64,000 nucleotides of DNA from Deltaproteobacteria bacterium (GCA_024275015.1 JAJRZW010000058.1:1-64000), one strand, 5' to 3'; numbered from the stretch's first letter, positions 46,849 to 56,371 are shown. Notes: a model not told the origin generated them from the letters alone. Numbers and translations: made by a program.

Positions 46849-48246
46849 ATGAGTGAAAAAAAATCCAGCGGCAAGATGTGGGGGGGGCGTTTTCAACAGG
46901 GAACGGCACGGGCGGTTGAAGACTTCACCTGTTCGGTTCACTTCGACTCCCGCCTTTACCGGCATGATATCCGCGGCAGCCGGGCCCACGCCCGGATGCT
47001 GGCGCGCCAGGGGCTGATAAGCGATACGGATTGCGCCGCGATCATCACCGGCCTTGACGCGATTTCAGCCGAGATCGATAACGGCAGCTTCGAGTTCAAA
47101 CGCGAACTTGAAGACATCCACATGAACATCGAAAAAGCGCTCTCCGACCGCATCGGCGACGCCGGGGCCAGACTCCACACCGCGAGAAGCAGAAACGACC
47201 AGGTCGCCCTTGACCTCCGCCTGTATCTGCGGGATCAATGCGACTGTTTCGAACAATTACTGCAGGATATCCGCCGCGCCCTGGTGGAACTGGCCCGGAA
47301 TAATTTCGGCCTGATTATTCCCGGTTACACCCATATGCAGCGGGCCCAGCCGGTGCTGGTCAGCCATCATCTCCTTGCCTATTACGAGATGTTCGGCCGC
47401 GACCGGGAACGGATCGGCGACTGTCGCAAGCGGACCAACGTCATGCCCCTCGGTTCAGCGGCCATGGCCGGCACCGGTCTGCCCATCGACCGGAAGAGTG
47501 TCGCCGAAGAACTTGAATTCACCGCAATCAGCCGCAACTCGATGGACTCGGTCGCCGACCGTGATTTCGCCGCCGAATTTCTCTTTTGCTGCGCCCTTAT
47601 CCAGACCCATCTCTCCCGGTTGTCGGAAGAGCTGGTCATCTGGGCCTCGGACGAATTCGGTTTTGTCGATATCGCCGACTCCTTCTGCACCGGCTCAAGC
47701 ATCATGCCGCAGAAAAAAAATCCCGATATCCCCGAGATCGTCCGCGGTAAGAGCGGCCGGGTGCTGGGCAATCTCGTCAGTCTGCTCACCACCCTGAAAG
47801 GCCTGCCGATGACCTATAACCGTGATCTCCAGGAAGACAAGGAACCGGTATTCGATTCAGTGGACACCGTGTCCGCCTGCCTGGAGATAAGCGCCGACCT
47901 CCTCCACAACCTCAAATTCAATCACGGACGTCTCGCGGCCGCGGTCCACGGCGGCGGGTTCATGACCGCCACCGATCTCGCCGATTATCTCGTTACCCGC
48001 GACATCCCCTTTCGCCGCGCCCACGAGATCACCGGCCAGGTGGTGGCCCATTGCCTCAACCGGGGGATCGACCTCAAGGATATGGATCTGGCCGAACTCA
48101 AAAAATTCGCCCCCGGGATCGACGCCGGGGTCTTCGAACGTCTGAGCGTTGAGGGTTCGGTGGCCAGCCGGGTCAGTGCCGGCGGCACCGCGAACATCAG
48201 GGTTGAAGAGGCCCTGGCCCGGGCGGAAGAGGAATTGGGGATTTAG
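46849..48246 (+). CDS. argH: Argininosuccinate lyase
   Basis: 465 residues of the fumarase/aspartase superfamily. KMWGGRFQQGTARAVEDF at the N terminus, HTARSRNDQVALDLRLYLRD, GYTHMQRAQPVLVSHHLLAY and the superfamily signature GSSIMPQKKNPDIPE with the catalytic serine. Yields arginine and fumarate. The next gene starts one base after the stop. Confidence 0.97.
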   Translation: MSEKKSSGKMWGGRFQQGTARAVEDFTCSVHFDSRLYRHDIRGSRAHARMLARQGLISDTDCAAIITGLDAISAEIDNGSFEFKRELEDIHMNIEKALSDRIGDAGARLHTARSRNDQVALDLRLYLRDQCDCFEQLLQDIRRALVELARNNFGLIIPGYTHMQRAQPVLVSHHLLAYYEMFGRDRERIGDCRKRTNVMPLGSAAMAGTGLPIDRKSVAEELEFTAISRNSMDSVADRDFAAEFLFCCALIQTHLSRLSEELVIWASDEFGFVDIADSFCTGSSIMPQKKNPDIPEIVRGKSGRVLGNLVSLLTTLKGLPMTYNRDLQEDKEPVFDSVDTVSACLEISADLLHNLKFNHGRLAAAVHGGGFMTATDLADYLVTRDIPFRRAHEITGQVVAHCLNRGIDLKDMDLAELKKFAPGIDAGVFERLSVEGSVASRVSAGGTANIRVEEALARAEEELGI

Positions 48247-48247
48247 G

Positions 48248-49258
48248 ATGCCGAAAACGGCCCCGGCTCTTCTCTGCCTCTTTCTTCTCGCCTTCCCTTG
48301 CGGTTGCGGCCGCAAGACCATGGTGGTGCCGCCGGATACCGTCCGCCCGGCCGCGGTCTCAGGACTGGTCGCAAGCCAGGACGAGACCGGGATCCACCTC
48401 ATCTGGAACCGGCCACGAAAAAACGCCACCGGCGGCGATCTTGACCAGCCGGCAAACCATTTTGAAATCCAGCGGGGCCAGGCCCCGATCAACGATTTCT
48501 GCCCCGGCTGCCCGGCGGAGTTCCATCCCATCGCCACGGTCAATCTCCCCGGCCCGGCAAGGCCGGTATTCAACGACCATGACCTCGATCCGGGGCAGGT
48601 CTATTCCTACCGGGTAATCGCGATCAACGGCATCTTCGGCCGCGCCCTGCCTTCGGCAACGGTAAACGCGGCATGGGGAATACTACCACCCAAACCCGCC
48701 CCGCCGGTGGCCCGGGCCGGTGACGGAGTAGTCCATCTCTCTTGGTCAGGCAATCCCGGCTACGCCTGGAAGCTGGAAAAGATCACCGCGGCCGCGACCA
48801 CGGTCCTAAGCCACGGCAGGGCCGGAGAGAAGATGGAAAATTCAAGCGACCACGAGGTAAAAAACGGCATCAAATACGGCTACCGCCTCCGGCTTGTCCG
48901 CCGAATTAAACACGGCCTGCGGCTTGAAGGCCCGGCCTCGAAAACCGTTATCGCCGTTCCCCGCGACCTGACCCCGCCGCCAGTGGTAACCGGGGTCAAG
49001 GCCCTGTGGACCAAAGAAGGGGTGACTGTCTTCTGGGAACCGGTCATCAGCGCCGATCTCGGCGGATACCGCATCCGGCGGCGGGAAAACGGAAGATCCA
49101 TGCTGCTGGGAACCGCCGGAGCCCAAATGAACAGCTTCATCGACCATAACCCGCCCCCCGGTCTTTCCTGGCAATACCGGGTAAGCGCCATTGACAACGC
49201 CAGTCCGGCCAACGAATCTGCGCCGTCGGCGGCGGCGTCAATAAGGAGAACAAGGTAA
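48248..49258 (+). CDS. Lipoprotein with fibronectin type III repeats
   Basis: 336 residues. A signal peptide ending in PCGCGRK suggests lipid attachment at a cysteine. Two or three fibronectin III-like repeats follow: RPAAVSGLVASQDETGIHLI with YSYRVIAINGIFGRALPSA, and PPPVVTGVKALWTKEGVTVF with WQYRVSAIDNASPANESAPS. Surface or periplasmic, function unknown. Its stop overlaps the lysA start (TAATG), so it is clearly in the same operon as argH and lysA although not a biosynthesis enzyme. Similar lipoproteins beside argH/lysA occur in relatives, as far as I recall; not checked. Confidence 0.82.
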   Translation: MPKTAPALLCLFLLAFPCGCGRKTMVVPPDTVRPAAVSGLVASQDETGIHLIWNRPRKNATGGDLDQPANHFEIQRGQAPINDFCPGCPAEFHPIATVNLPGPARPVFNDHDLDPGQVYSYRVIAINGIFGRALPSATVNAAWGILPPKPAPPVARAGDGVVHLSWSGNPGYAWKLEKITAAATTVLSHGRAGEKMENSSDHEVKNGIKYGYRLRLVRRIKHGLRLEGPASKTVIAVPRDLTPPPVVTGVKALWTKEGVTVFWEPVISADLGGYRIRRRENGRSMLLGTAGAQMNSFIDHNPPPGLSWQYRVSAIDNASPANESAPSAAASIRRTR

Positions 49259-50502
49259 TGAATCACTTCAACTACCGGGAGAACCGGCTGTTCTGCGAGC
49301 AGGTGCCGGTGCGGCTGATCGCGGAAGAGGTCGGCACCCCCTTTTATCTTTACAGTCAGACCACCCTCGCCCGGCACTTCAACGCCTTTGACAAGGCCTT
49401 TGCCGCCATCCCCCACCTTACCTGTTTCGCGGTCAAATCCTGTTCCAACCTCTCGATATTGAAACTCTTTGCCGACATGGGCGGCGGCGCCGATATCGTC
49501 AGCGGCGGCGAACTGTTCCGGGCGATTAAGGCCGGAATTCCGGGCGGGAAGATCGTCTACTCCGGGGTCGGCAAGACCGCGGCCGAGATGAAATACGCCC
49601 TCCGGAATGATATTCTATCGTTCAACGTCGAAAGCGGCCAGGAACTCCTCGCCCTTGACCGGGTCGCGGGAGAATGCGGCAAAAAGGCGCCGGTGAGCCT
49701 GCGGATAAACCCCGATGTCGACCCCGGAACCCACGCCTATATCTCAACCGGGCTGGCAAAAAACAAATTCGGAATTCCCATGGATCAGGCCCCGGAACTT
49801 TACCACCGGGCGGCCGGGCTTGATAATATCAGGGTGGTCGGGGTAAGCTGCCATATAGGTTCGCAGTTGACCGAGGTTTCGCCCTTTGTCGAGGCCCTGC
49901 GCAAGGTAAAAAAATTCATCGCCGCCCTTGCCGCCGACGGCATCCGCATCCGCCACCTTGACCTCGGCGGCGGACTCGGAATCCGCTACGACGACGAACA
50001 ACCGCCCGAGCCGCGACAATACGCCGAGGCCATCGCCGCCGAACTTTCCGGTCTCGAATGCAGTCTGATCTTCGAGCCGGGACGGGTTCTGGTAGGCAAT
50101 GCCGGGATTCTGGTGACCAGGGTCATCTATACCAAGGAAGGCCCGGTCAAGAAATTTCTCATCGTTGACGCGGGGATGAATGATCTCGCCCGGCCCAGCC
50201 TCTACGAAGCCTACCATGCCATCAACGCCTGTGACGATGAGAAACGACCGCGAATCAAGGCCGACGTGGTCGGTCCCATTTGCGAGACCGGCGACTTCCT
50301 CGCCCGCGACCAGGAGGTTCCCGACTGCGGCCCCGACGAGCTCCTGGCAGTGATGAGCGCCGGGGCCTATGGATTTTCCATGGCCTCCAATTATAATTCC
50401 CGGCCAAGGGTGGCCGAGGTAATGGTTGACGGCGACAGTTTCCGGATCATCCGCCGCCGGGAAACCCTTGCCGATCTCATCCGCGGTGAAGAGCTTGCCT
50501 GA
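49258..50502 (+). CDS. lysA: Diaminopimelate decarboxylase
   Basis: 414 residues, PLP fold type III. TCFAVKSCSNLSILK carries the PLP lysine; ADIVSGGELFRAIKAGI, GVSCHIGSQLTEVSPF, DLGGGLGIRYDDE, FEPGRVLVGNAGI and CETGDFLARDQEVPDC match LysA. It makes lysine from meso-DAP, last step. Followed by dapF, dapA and dapB. Confidence 0.96.
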   Translation: MNHFNYRENRLFCEQVPVRLIAEEVGTPFYLYSQTTLARHFNAFDKAFAAIPHLTCFAVKSCSNLSILKLFADMGGGADIVSGGELFRAIKAGIPGGKIVYSGVGKTAAEMKYALRNDILSFNVESGQELLALDRVAGECGKKAPVSLRINPDVDPGTHAYISTGLAKNKFGIPMDQAPELYHRAAGLDNIRVVGVSCHIGSQLTEVSPFVEALRKVKKFIAALAADGIRIRHLDLGGGLGIRYDDEQPPEPRQYAEAIAAELSGLECSLIFEPGRVLVGNAGILVTRVIYTKEGPVKKFLIVDAGMNDLARPSLYEAYHAINACDDEKRPRIKADVVGPICETGDFLARDQEVPDCGPDELLAVMSAGAYGFSMASNYNSRPRVAEVMVDGDSFRIIRRRETLADLIRGEELA

Positions 50503-50538
50503 CTTCAGGGTATCTTGAAAAATCAGGAGACAACTATC

Positions 50539-51396
50539 ATGCAGGAGATAAAATTCGCCAAGTACAGCGGCACCGGCAACGATTTCATCATCATCGACAA
50601 CCGCGGCGGGGTAATCGCCCCGGCCGCCATGGCGGAGACGGCGCGGCTGCTCTGCCGCCGGCGCTTTGCCGTCGGCGCCGACGGCCTGATCCTGATTGAA
50701 GACTCCGGCCAGGCCGATTTTCGCTGGCAGTTCTTTAACGCCGACGGCAGCCGGGCCGAAATGTGCGGCAACGGCGCCCGATGCGCGGCCCATTTCGCCC
50801 ATAAAGAAAAAATCGCCGGGGCCAGGATGCGCTTTGAGACCATCGCCGGGCTGATCGCCGCCGAAGTCAATGGCGACACGGTCAAGGTCGGCCTGACCCC
50901 TCCCCGGGACATCGTCATGGGACAAAAAATAGATCTCGACGGCGAGGAACGGGAGATAGACTCCATTGACACCGGAGTGCCGCACGCGATTCACTTTGTC
51001 GCCGCCCCGGAGGCGACCCCGGTAAAGGCATGGGGACGGGCCATCCGCTACCACCGCCTGTTTGAGCCCCGGGGAACCAACGTCAACTTTGTCAGCCTCC
51101 CGGCCCCGGGCGAACTCCTGGTCCGCACCTATGAACGCGGAGTCGAGGACGAGACCATGGCCTGCGGCACCGGCGCGGTGGCCAGTGCCCTGATCGCGGC
51201 CATGCACGGCCATGTCACCTCGCCGGTAACGGTAAGCACCAGCGGCGGCGACCGTCTGGTCATCCACTTCCGCCTGACGGCGGCAAACGGCGACGAAGAA
51301 CGACAGCACCGGGTCAGTGAGGTATCTTTAGAGGGCCCGGCCGACCTGATCTATGAAGGCGAGCTGCGGCCGGGGGCGATGAAGGAGAAGGCATGA
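50539..51396 (+). CDS. dapF: Diaminopimelate epimerase
   Basis: 285 residues from the ATG at 50539 (AGGAG upstream; the in-frame TTG at 50515 lies before it). The two catalytic cysteines are in EMCGNGARCAAHFA and MACGTGAVASALIAA; KYSGTGNDFIIIDNR opens the fold. Converts LL- to meso-DAP for lysine and peptidoglycan. LL-DAP formation genes (dapL or dapD/E) are not in the window. Confidence 0.95.
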   Translation: MQEIKFAKYSGTGNDFIIIDNRGGVIAPAAMAETARLLCRRRFAVGADGLILIEDSGQADFRWQFFNADGSRAEMCGNGARCAAHFAHKEKIAGARMRFETIAGLIAAEVNGDTVKVGLTPPRDIVMGQKIDLDGEEREIDSIDTGVPHAIHFVAAPEATPVKAWGRAIRYHRLFEPRGTNVNFVSLPAPGELLVRTYERGVEDETMACGTGAVASALIAAMHGHVTSPVTVSTSGGDRLVIHFRLTAANGDEERQHRVSEVSLEGPADLIYEGELRPGAMKEKA

Positions 51397-51480
51397 ATCC
51401 CGGGGAAAAACGCAAAAAATCTTTTAAATTTCCCGGCATTGACTATGGTGTTTCTGATTGTTCCGTGAAAGCCGGAGTGA

Positions 51481-51632
51481 ATATTACGACGCCATCAACA
51501 TCTTTATTACGAGTTCATCAAAATTGGCGGAATCACAAAAAACAGCGATTCCGCCGCGGCGCCGCCTGTATTTCATTGCAAACACATTAGTGAAGCCGCG
51601 TGGTTGCCACTTTTTACGACTTCATCAAATTG
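51481..51632. repeat. Cluster of three R3-type termini before dapA
   Basis: ATTACGACGCCATCAA, ATTACGAGTTCATCAA and TTTACGACTTCATCAA occur near 51483, 51505 and 51614, all in the same orientation. Between the last two lies a palindrome GGCGGAATCACAAAAAACAG / CAGCGATTCCGCC. Looks like serial insertions or decay products. An ORF through this region (51393-51590) has no family resemblance. Confidence 0.7.
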
Positions 51633-51643
51633 CGGAGGCAGAA

Positions 51644-52540
51644 ATGAACAAGTTCAAGGGTGCGTTTGTCGCCATAATCACCCCCTTTACCACGGCGGGA
51701 GATATCGACGAAAAGACGCTGCGGGAGTTGATAGAATTTCAGATTGAATCCGGGACCCACGGCATCGTCCCCTGCGGCACCACCGGGGAATCGGCAACAA
51801 TGAGCCATGCCGAACACCGCCGGGTGGTGGAATTGACCATTGAACAGGTCAACGGCCGGGTGCCGGTATTGGCCGGGGCCGGAAGCAACTCCACCTCCGA
51901 GAGCATTGAGCTGACCCGTCACGCGAAAGAGGCCGGGGCCGACGGAGTCCTACTCATCACCCCCTATTATAACAAGCCGTCCCAGGATGGACTGTTCCGG
52001 CACTTCAAGGCGATCAATGACGCGGTTGACATCCCGATAATTGTTTACAATGTCCCCAGCAGGACCAGCGTCAACATGCTTCCGGCCACCGTGGCCCGCT
52101 GCGCCGGATTAAAAAACGTGGTCGGGATCAAGGAGGCCACCGGCAACCTCAACCAGGTCAGCGAGGTCATCCACCTCTGTCCTCCGGATTTCGCGGTCAT
52201 GAGCGGCGACGACTTCACCGCCATGGCAACCGTCGCCATCGGCGGCACCGGAGTGATTTCAGTGATCTCAAACGTGGCCCCGGCGGAAATGTCCCGGCTC
52301 ATGGACCTGGCCCTGGCCGGAAGTTTTGCCGAGGCGAGGGAGATCCATTACCGTCTTTTCCCGATGATGCAGGCGATGTTCATTGACACCAATCCGGTAC
52401 CGGCCAAGACCGCGCTGGCGATAATAGGCCGGATAAAAACCCCTGAGCCCCGCCTGCCGCTGGCGCCTATGGCCACTGACACCGAAGAGAGACTGCGGCA
52501 GATAATGGCCGAATTCGGAATTTTGAAGGCTGAAGGCTGA
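51644..52540 (+). CDS. dapA: 4-hydroxy-tetrahydrodipicolinate synthase
   Basis: 298 residues from the ATG at 51644 (GGAGGCAGAA upstream). GAFVAIITPFTTAGDIDEKT, GTTGESATMSHAEHRRVVE, the YNVPSRTSVNM tyrosine motif and the Schiff-base lysine in VVGIKEATGNLNQVSE show a DapA-type class I aldolase. Condenses pyruvate and aspartate semialdehyde. Its last residues KAEG and stop lie in a heptanucleotide tandem repeat. Confidence 0.96.
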   Translation: MNKFKGAFVAIITPFTTAGDIDEKTLRELIEFQIESGTHGIVPCGTTGESATMSHAEHRRVVELTIEQVNGRVPVLAGAGSNSTSESIELTRHAKEAGADGVLLITPYYNKPSQDGLFRHFKAINDAVDIPIIVYNVPSRTSVNMLPATVARCAGLKNVVGIKEATGNLNQVSEVIHLCPPDFAVMSGDDFTAMATVAIGGTGVISVISNVAPAEMSRLMDLALAGSFAEAREIHYRLFPMMQAMFIDTNPVPAKTALAIIGRIKTPEPRLPLAPMATDTEERLRQIMAEFGILKAEG

Positions 52541-52584
52541 AGGCTGAAGGCTGAAGGCTGAAGGCTGAAGGCTGAAGGCTGAAG
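52525..52584. repeat. Heptanucleotide tandem repeat (GAAGGCT)8 at the dapA stop
   Basis: Eight perfect copies of GAAGGCT from 52525 to 52580 plus a partial GAAG. The dapA stop is in the second copy, so gain or loss of units beyond two does not change the DapA end but alters the spacing to dapB, now 80 bases. On the other strand the repeat keeps a frame open (repeating SLQPSAF), which is a shadow. Confidence 0.95.
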
Positions 52585-52620
52585 AAACATATTTTTATAA
52601 CGCACAAGACAAGGAAAACA

Positions 52621-53430
52621 ATGACAAAAGTAATAGTAGCCGGGGCTGCCGGACGTATGGGACGCAGGATCACGGCAATGGTCGAGACCCATGCCGATCT
52701 TGAACTTGCCGCCGGTTTTGAATCCCCCGGCTCGGAATTCATCGGCGCCGACATGGGCGAACTGGCCGGTATCAGCGCGAACGGAATCACCGTTTCCGAG
52801 GGTTTGGAGACGGTAATTGACGATGGCGAGGTTGTCATCGATTTCACCTTTCACACCGCGACCATGGCATTTGCCCGGATGTGCGCCGCCAAAGGCCGGG
52901 CCATGGTCATCGGCACCACCGGCCTTGACGCCGCGGAGCTTGCCGAACTGGCTGAACTCTCGAAAAAATTCCCCTGCGTCCAGTCCCCTAACATGGCGGT
53001 CGGGGTAAACGTGCTGTTCAAGACCGCCCGCAAGGTGGCCGAGATCCTTGGTGACGCCTATGATATCGAGATCATTGAGGCCCATCACCGGATGAAAAAA
53101 GACGCCCCCAGCGGCACCGCCCTCAAACTTGGAGAGATGGTGGCTGCGGGGGTAAAACGCAACCTGGATGAGGTTGGGATCTATTGCCGGGAAGGGATCA
53201 TCGGCGAACGTAGCGACACTGAAATCGGCATCCAGACCATTCGCGGCGGTGATATCGTCGGCGAACACACGGTGATGTTTGCCGGCCCCGGGGAACGAAT
53301 CGAGCTTACCCACCGGGCCCACAGCCGTGACAATTTCGCCCGCGGCGCCACCGTGGCCGCGGCCTGGGTCAATAACCGGGGAAACGGCCTCTACACCATG
53401 TTCGACGTCCTCGGCCTTGAAGGCCTGTAA
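52621..53430 (+). CDS. dapB: 4-hydroxy-tetrahydrodipicolinate reductase
   Basis: 269 residues. NAD(P) loop VIVAGAAGRMGRRITAM, IDFTFHTATMAFARMCA, GTTGLDAAELAEL and the catalytic segment EIIEAHHRMKKDAPSGTALKL fit DapB. It reduces the DapA product. An AAGGAAAACA leader precedes it. folK starts two bases after the stop. Confidence 0.96.
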   Translation: MTKVIVAGAAGRMGRRITAMVETHADLELAAGFESPGSEFIGADMGELAGISANGITVSEGLETVIDDGEVVIDFTFHTATMAFARMCAAKGRAMVIGTTGLDAAELAELAELSKKFPCVQSPNMAVGVNVLFKTARKVAEILGDAYDIEIIEAHHRMKKDAPSGTALKLGEMVAAGVKRNLDEVGIYCREGIIGERSDTEIGIQTIRGGDIVGEHTVMFAGPGERIELTHRAHSRDNFARGATVAAAWVNNRGNGLYTMFDVLGLEGL

Positions 53431-53432
53431 AA

Positions 53433-53963
53433 ATGGCGCTTGTCTTCATCGGTCTGGGCTCAAACCAGGGAGACGGACGGCAAAATCTGCTACAGGCATG
53501 GGAAAAACTTGGGGAGATCAAGGGCGTAACCCGACTGGCGATCTCAAGCCCCTGGCGGACAAGCCCGGTGGTCATGGGCGGTGCCCCCCCCCTGGCTGAG
53601 ACCCCGTTTATCAACGCGGTCGGGGCGATAAACACCAGTATCGAGCCCGCAGATCTTCTCCGGACGATGTTAACCATTGAAGACGCCATGGGCCGCGACC
53701 GGACCCGGGGGCCGGATCGGATCATCGACCTCGACCTCCTGTTCTATAACGATCTATGTCTCATGACCCCGGATCTGGTCCTGCCGCATCCGGAGATATC
53801 CCGCCGTCTCTTCGTCCTTATGCCCCTGGCGGAGATTGCCCCGGATCACATTCATCCTGAAAGCGGCAAGAGTTCCCTCCGGATGTGCCGCGAGCTTGAA
53901 ACAGGTGACCAGAAAGCGGAAAAAAGCCGCTGGCCGAATACAACAATGGAGGCGGAAGGATAA
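53433..53963 (+). CDS. folK: 2-amino-4-hydroxy-6-hydroxymethyldihydropteridine diphosphokinase
   Basis: 176 residues. VFIGLGSNQGDGRQNLLQAW, the loop ISSPWRTSPVVMGG, FINAVGAINTS, and the signature GRDRTRGPDRIIDLDLLFY followed by LPHPEISRRLFVL are those of HPPK. It transfers pyrophosphate in folate synthesis. The last base of its stop is the first of the next gene (TAATG). Confidence 0.95.
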   Translation: MALVFIGLGSNQGDGRQNLLQAWEKLGEIKGVTRLAISSPWRTSPVVMGGAPPLAETPFINAVGAINTSIEPADLLRTMLTIEDAMGRDRTRGPDRIIDLDLLFYNDLCLMTPDLVLPHPEISRRLFVLMPLAEIAPDHIHPESGKSSLRMCRELETGDQKAEKSRWPNTTMEAEG

Positions 53964-54226
53964 TGGGACCGTTGAGGATTGTTATTCTTCTCTTTCTCTT
54001 TTATATTCTCTACCGTCTTGTCGCGCCTGCCGCGGGAAAAAACAACAAAGGTGCCGGGAAACGACAGAGAGACAGCGATGTCCGCGATATCCTTGAAGAA
54101 GACCCGGTATGCCATGTCTATATTCCGAGGAGACAGGCAATTACCCTTAAGAAGGGTGCCGAAACCGTATACTTTTGCAGTCATGCCTGCCGTCAACATT
54201 TTTTGGATGCAACCAGGGAGAAATAA
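53963..54226 (+). CDS. Small membrane-anchored YHS/TRASH-like protein
   Basis: 87 residues. An N-terminal membrane span (IVILLFLFYILYRLVAPA) is followed by a short basic linker and a cysteine domain: DPVCHVYIPRRQAITLKKGA then VYFCSHACRQHFLDATRE. C...C-x3-C resembles YHS or TRASH domains, which bind metals and are often fused to copper proteins. Shares stop-start overlap with folK and abuts the transaldolase gene. Role unknown. Confidence 0.75.
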   Translation: MGPLRIVILLFLFYILYRLVAPAAGKNNKGAGKRQRDSDVRDILEEDPVCHVYIPRRQAITLKKGAETVYFCSHACRQHFLDATREK

Positions 54227-54889
54227 ATGAAATTTTTTATCGACACCGCCGACACCGATGAAATCCGCCGGGCCGCCGACATGGGAATGGCCGACGGGGT
54301 CACCACCAATCCAAGCCTTATCGCCAGAAGCGGCCGCAAATTCGAGGAAGTAATCACCGAAATCACCACCATTGTCGATGGTCCCATCAGTGCCGAGGTC
54401 GTGAGCCTTGAAGCCGACGGGATGGTGGAAGAAGGGAAGAAACTGGCCGCGATTCACGATAATATCGTCATCAAGGTTCCGATGACCGTTGACGGCCTCA
54501 AAGCGGTAAGAATGTTCAAGGCCGAAGGGATCAGAACCAACGTCACCCTGGTGTTTTCCTCAGCCCAGGCCCTGCTTGCCGCAAAGGCCGGGGCCGCCTT
54601 CATCAGCCCCTTTGTCGGTCGCCTCGACGATATCGCCCATAACGGCATGGATATGGTCAGCGACATCATGACCATCATCGATGGTTATGGTTTCGCAAGC
54701 GAAGTCATTGTCGCAAGCGTGAGAAACCCGCTCCACGTGATCGACGCGGCCCTGATCGGCGCCGATATCGCCACTATCCCCTTTAAAGTCATAACCCAAT
54801 TAGCCAAACACCCGCTCACCGATATCGGTATAGAAAAATTTCTTGCCGACTGGGAAAAAACCGTAAAATCAGATGCTCATGACGCATGA
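54227..54889 (+). CDS. Transaldolase-like / fructose-6-phosphate aldolase (TalC family)
   Basis: 220 residues, the short single-domain form. [34 protein letters not shown], the Schiff-base lysine in [29 protein letters not shown] and [12 protein letters not shown] match the TalC/MipB group. Transaldolase activity is more usual than true FSA activity in this group. It starts directly at the stop of the YHS-like gene. Confidence 0.9.
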   Translation: MKFFIDTADTDEIRRAADMGMADGVTTNPSLIARSGRKFEEVITEITTIVDGPISAEVVSLEADGMVEEGKKLAAIHDNIVIKVPMTVDGLKAVRMFKAEGIRTNVTLVFSSAQALLAAKAGAAFISPFVGRLDDIAHNGMDMVSDIMTIIDGYGFASEVIVASVRNPLHVIDAALIGADIATIPFKVITQLAKHPLTDIGIEKFLADWEKTVKSDAHDA

Positions 54890-54940
54890 GATAACGCCGC
54901 AGTGGACGAATCAACCAGGGTAATGGTATAATCAACTATC

Positions 54941-55615
54941 ATGATCAGGAAAGCATTGATAATCTGGATGACTACGCTGATGGGAGTTGGCGCGGCCGCG
55001 GTAGCCCAGGCGACTATCTATACCTTTGTCGACGACAGCGGCTGTATCCATTTTTCCAATATACCCAATGACTACCGATTTAAACCCCATGTCAATATGC
55101 GGCCCAGAGTGTCGGCATCAACCGCTTCCGGCCATATCGTTATCCCCCGGAGATCAAGAGACTGGCAGCCGGAGGCGACCTCATACGATCCCCTGATCCG
55201 GAAGGCGTGCAAACGATTTCGGGTAGACCCGTCCCTTGTTAAGGCGGTGATAAAGGCGGAAAGTAATTTCAACTATTTAGCGGTATCCCCAAAAGGGGCC
55301 CTTGGGTTGATGCAACTGATGCCGACAACTGCCCTGGAAATGGAGGTGAACGACCCCTTTAATCCGGCCGATAACATCCTCGGCGGCACCCGTTATCTCA
55401 AACAGATGTTGTCGATGTTCAAGGGCAACCTCAAGTTAGCCCTGGCGGCGTATAATGCCGGCCCCACCAGGGTCAGCCGCCTGCAACGAATTCCCAGGCT
55501 CAAAGAGACCAGAAACTATGTCAAAAAAGTCATGGCCCATTACCGCTTCTTTGTAGCCCGGAGTTCTCCCTATAAGAAATGGGCCGGCATCGGCAGCAAA
55601 AAACGTAACAGCTGA
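54941..55615 (+). CDS. Lytic transglycosylase with DUF4124 domain
   Basis: 224 residues. Signal peptide ([20 protein letters not shown]), then a DUF4124 stretch [17 protein letters not shown], then an SLT domain with catalytic glutamate in [29 protein letters not shown] and [13 protein letters not shown]. Cleaves peptidoglycan in the periplasm to form 1,6-anhydro ends. Followed by a probable terminator. Confidence 0.93.
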   Translation: MIRKALIIWMTTLMGVGAAAVAQATIYTFVDDSGCIHFSNIPNDYRFKPHVNMRPRVSASTASGHIVIPRRSRDWQPEATSYDPLIRKACKRFRVDPSLVKAVIKAESNFNYLAVSPKGALGLMQLMPTTALEMEVNDPFNPADNILGGTRYLKQMLSMFKGNLKLALAAYNAGPTRVSRLQRIPRLKETRNYVKKVMAHYRFFVARSSPYKKWAGIGSKKRNS

Positions 55616-55661
55616 ACCTCTTCAGGGCTGACATTTATCGTTATAAATAAATTACCGGAAC

Positions 55662-55690
55662 GACCTCATCAAGTGATGGGGTTTTTCTTT
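55662..55690 (+). terminator. Probable Rho-independent terminator after the transglycosylase
   Basis: CCTCATCA pairs with TGATGGGG and is followed by TTTTTCTTT. The stem is short with a tight loop. It fits the end of the arg-lys-dap-folK run. Confidence 0.6.
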
Positions 55691-55713
55691 ACCGGTCAAA
55701 AAAGATGGTCTCG

Positions 55714-55797
55714 TAATATGTCGATGGCTAAGTAGTAATTTCGAGACCCAGGAACGCCGCAACGCCGTAGATCGGAATTATTGCGACGCCATCAAAG
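55714..55797. repeat. R2-related short palindrome before pgsA
   Basis: GATGGCTAAGTAGTAATTTC starts it and ATTGCGACGCCATCAA ends it; the centre is CGCCGCAACGCCG. A further terminus (AGATGGTCTCGTAA) lies just before it at about 55703. A lone terminus is also at about 56503 before tRNA-Leu. Confidence 0.7.
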
Positions 55798-55804
55798 AAA
55801 TCAG

Positions 55805-56371
55805 ATGAAACAGATTCTGACCCTACCCAACCTTCTTACCGCCAGCCGCTTCGCAGTCATCCCCTTCCTCCTTTATTTTCTCAGGAAGAACGGCGGAACC
55901 CTTGACGGCATAATAGCCTTTGTCCTCTTTCTGTCCGCGGTTCTCACCGATCTGGCCGACGGCTATATCGCCAGACGCCGCCAACAGGTAACGATCCTCG
56001 GCAAACTCATGGATCCCCTGGCCGACAAAATCCTGGTGGCCTGCGCCCTGATCATGCTGATCCCCATGGGACGGGCCCCGGCCCTGGTCTGTTTCCTCAT
56101 CCTCGCCCGGGAGATCGCCATTACCGGCCTCCGGGGGGTGGCGGCATCAAGTGGCATCGTCGTCCCGGCAAGCAATCTCGGCAAATTCAAATCAGTAAGC
56201 CAGTACATCGCCCTCTGCGTCCTGATCTTTCCCCTCGGGGTCATCCCCCTTGCCTCCCTGCATGAAATCGGCCGCATTATCCTCTATATCTCCCTGGCCC
56301 TGACCATAATCTCGGGGATAGACTATTTTGTCCGTCTGAAGAGAGTATTTATGACCGAGTCCGACGCCTGA
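55805..56371 (+). CDS. pgsA: CDP-diacylglycerol-glycerol-3-phosphate 3-phosphatidyltransferase
   Basis: 188 residues from the ATG at 55805 (MKQILTLPNLLTASRF). The CDP-alcohol phosphotransferase motif DGYIARRRQQVTILGKLMDP with LADK fits D-G-x2-A-R-x8-G-x3-D-x3-D. Several membrane spans are visible. PgsA makes phosphatidylglycerolphosphate in the inner membrane. tRNA-Leu lies downstream. Confidence 0.94.
   Translation: MKQILTLPNLLTASRFAVIPFLLYFLRKNGGTLDGIIAFVLFLSAVLTDLADGYIARRRQQVTILGKLMDPLADKILVACALIMLIPMGRAPALVCFLILAREIAITGLRGVAASSGIVVPASNLGKFKSVSQYIALCVLIFPLGVIPLASLHEIGRIILYISLALTIISGIDYFVRLKRVFMTESDA

Noticed and set aside
51393-51590. A 65-codon ORF overlapping the dapF stop
   Set aside because: It runs into R3-type repeat ends and shows no family features; the ATGA overlap with dapF is the only support.
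52525-52584. Tandem GAAGGCT units as a CRISPR or attachment site
   Set aside because: Units are seven bases and directly adjacent without spacers; this is a simple tandem repeat.
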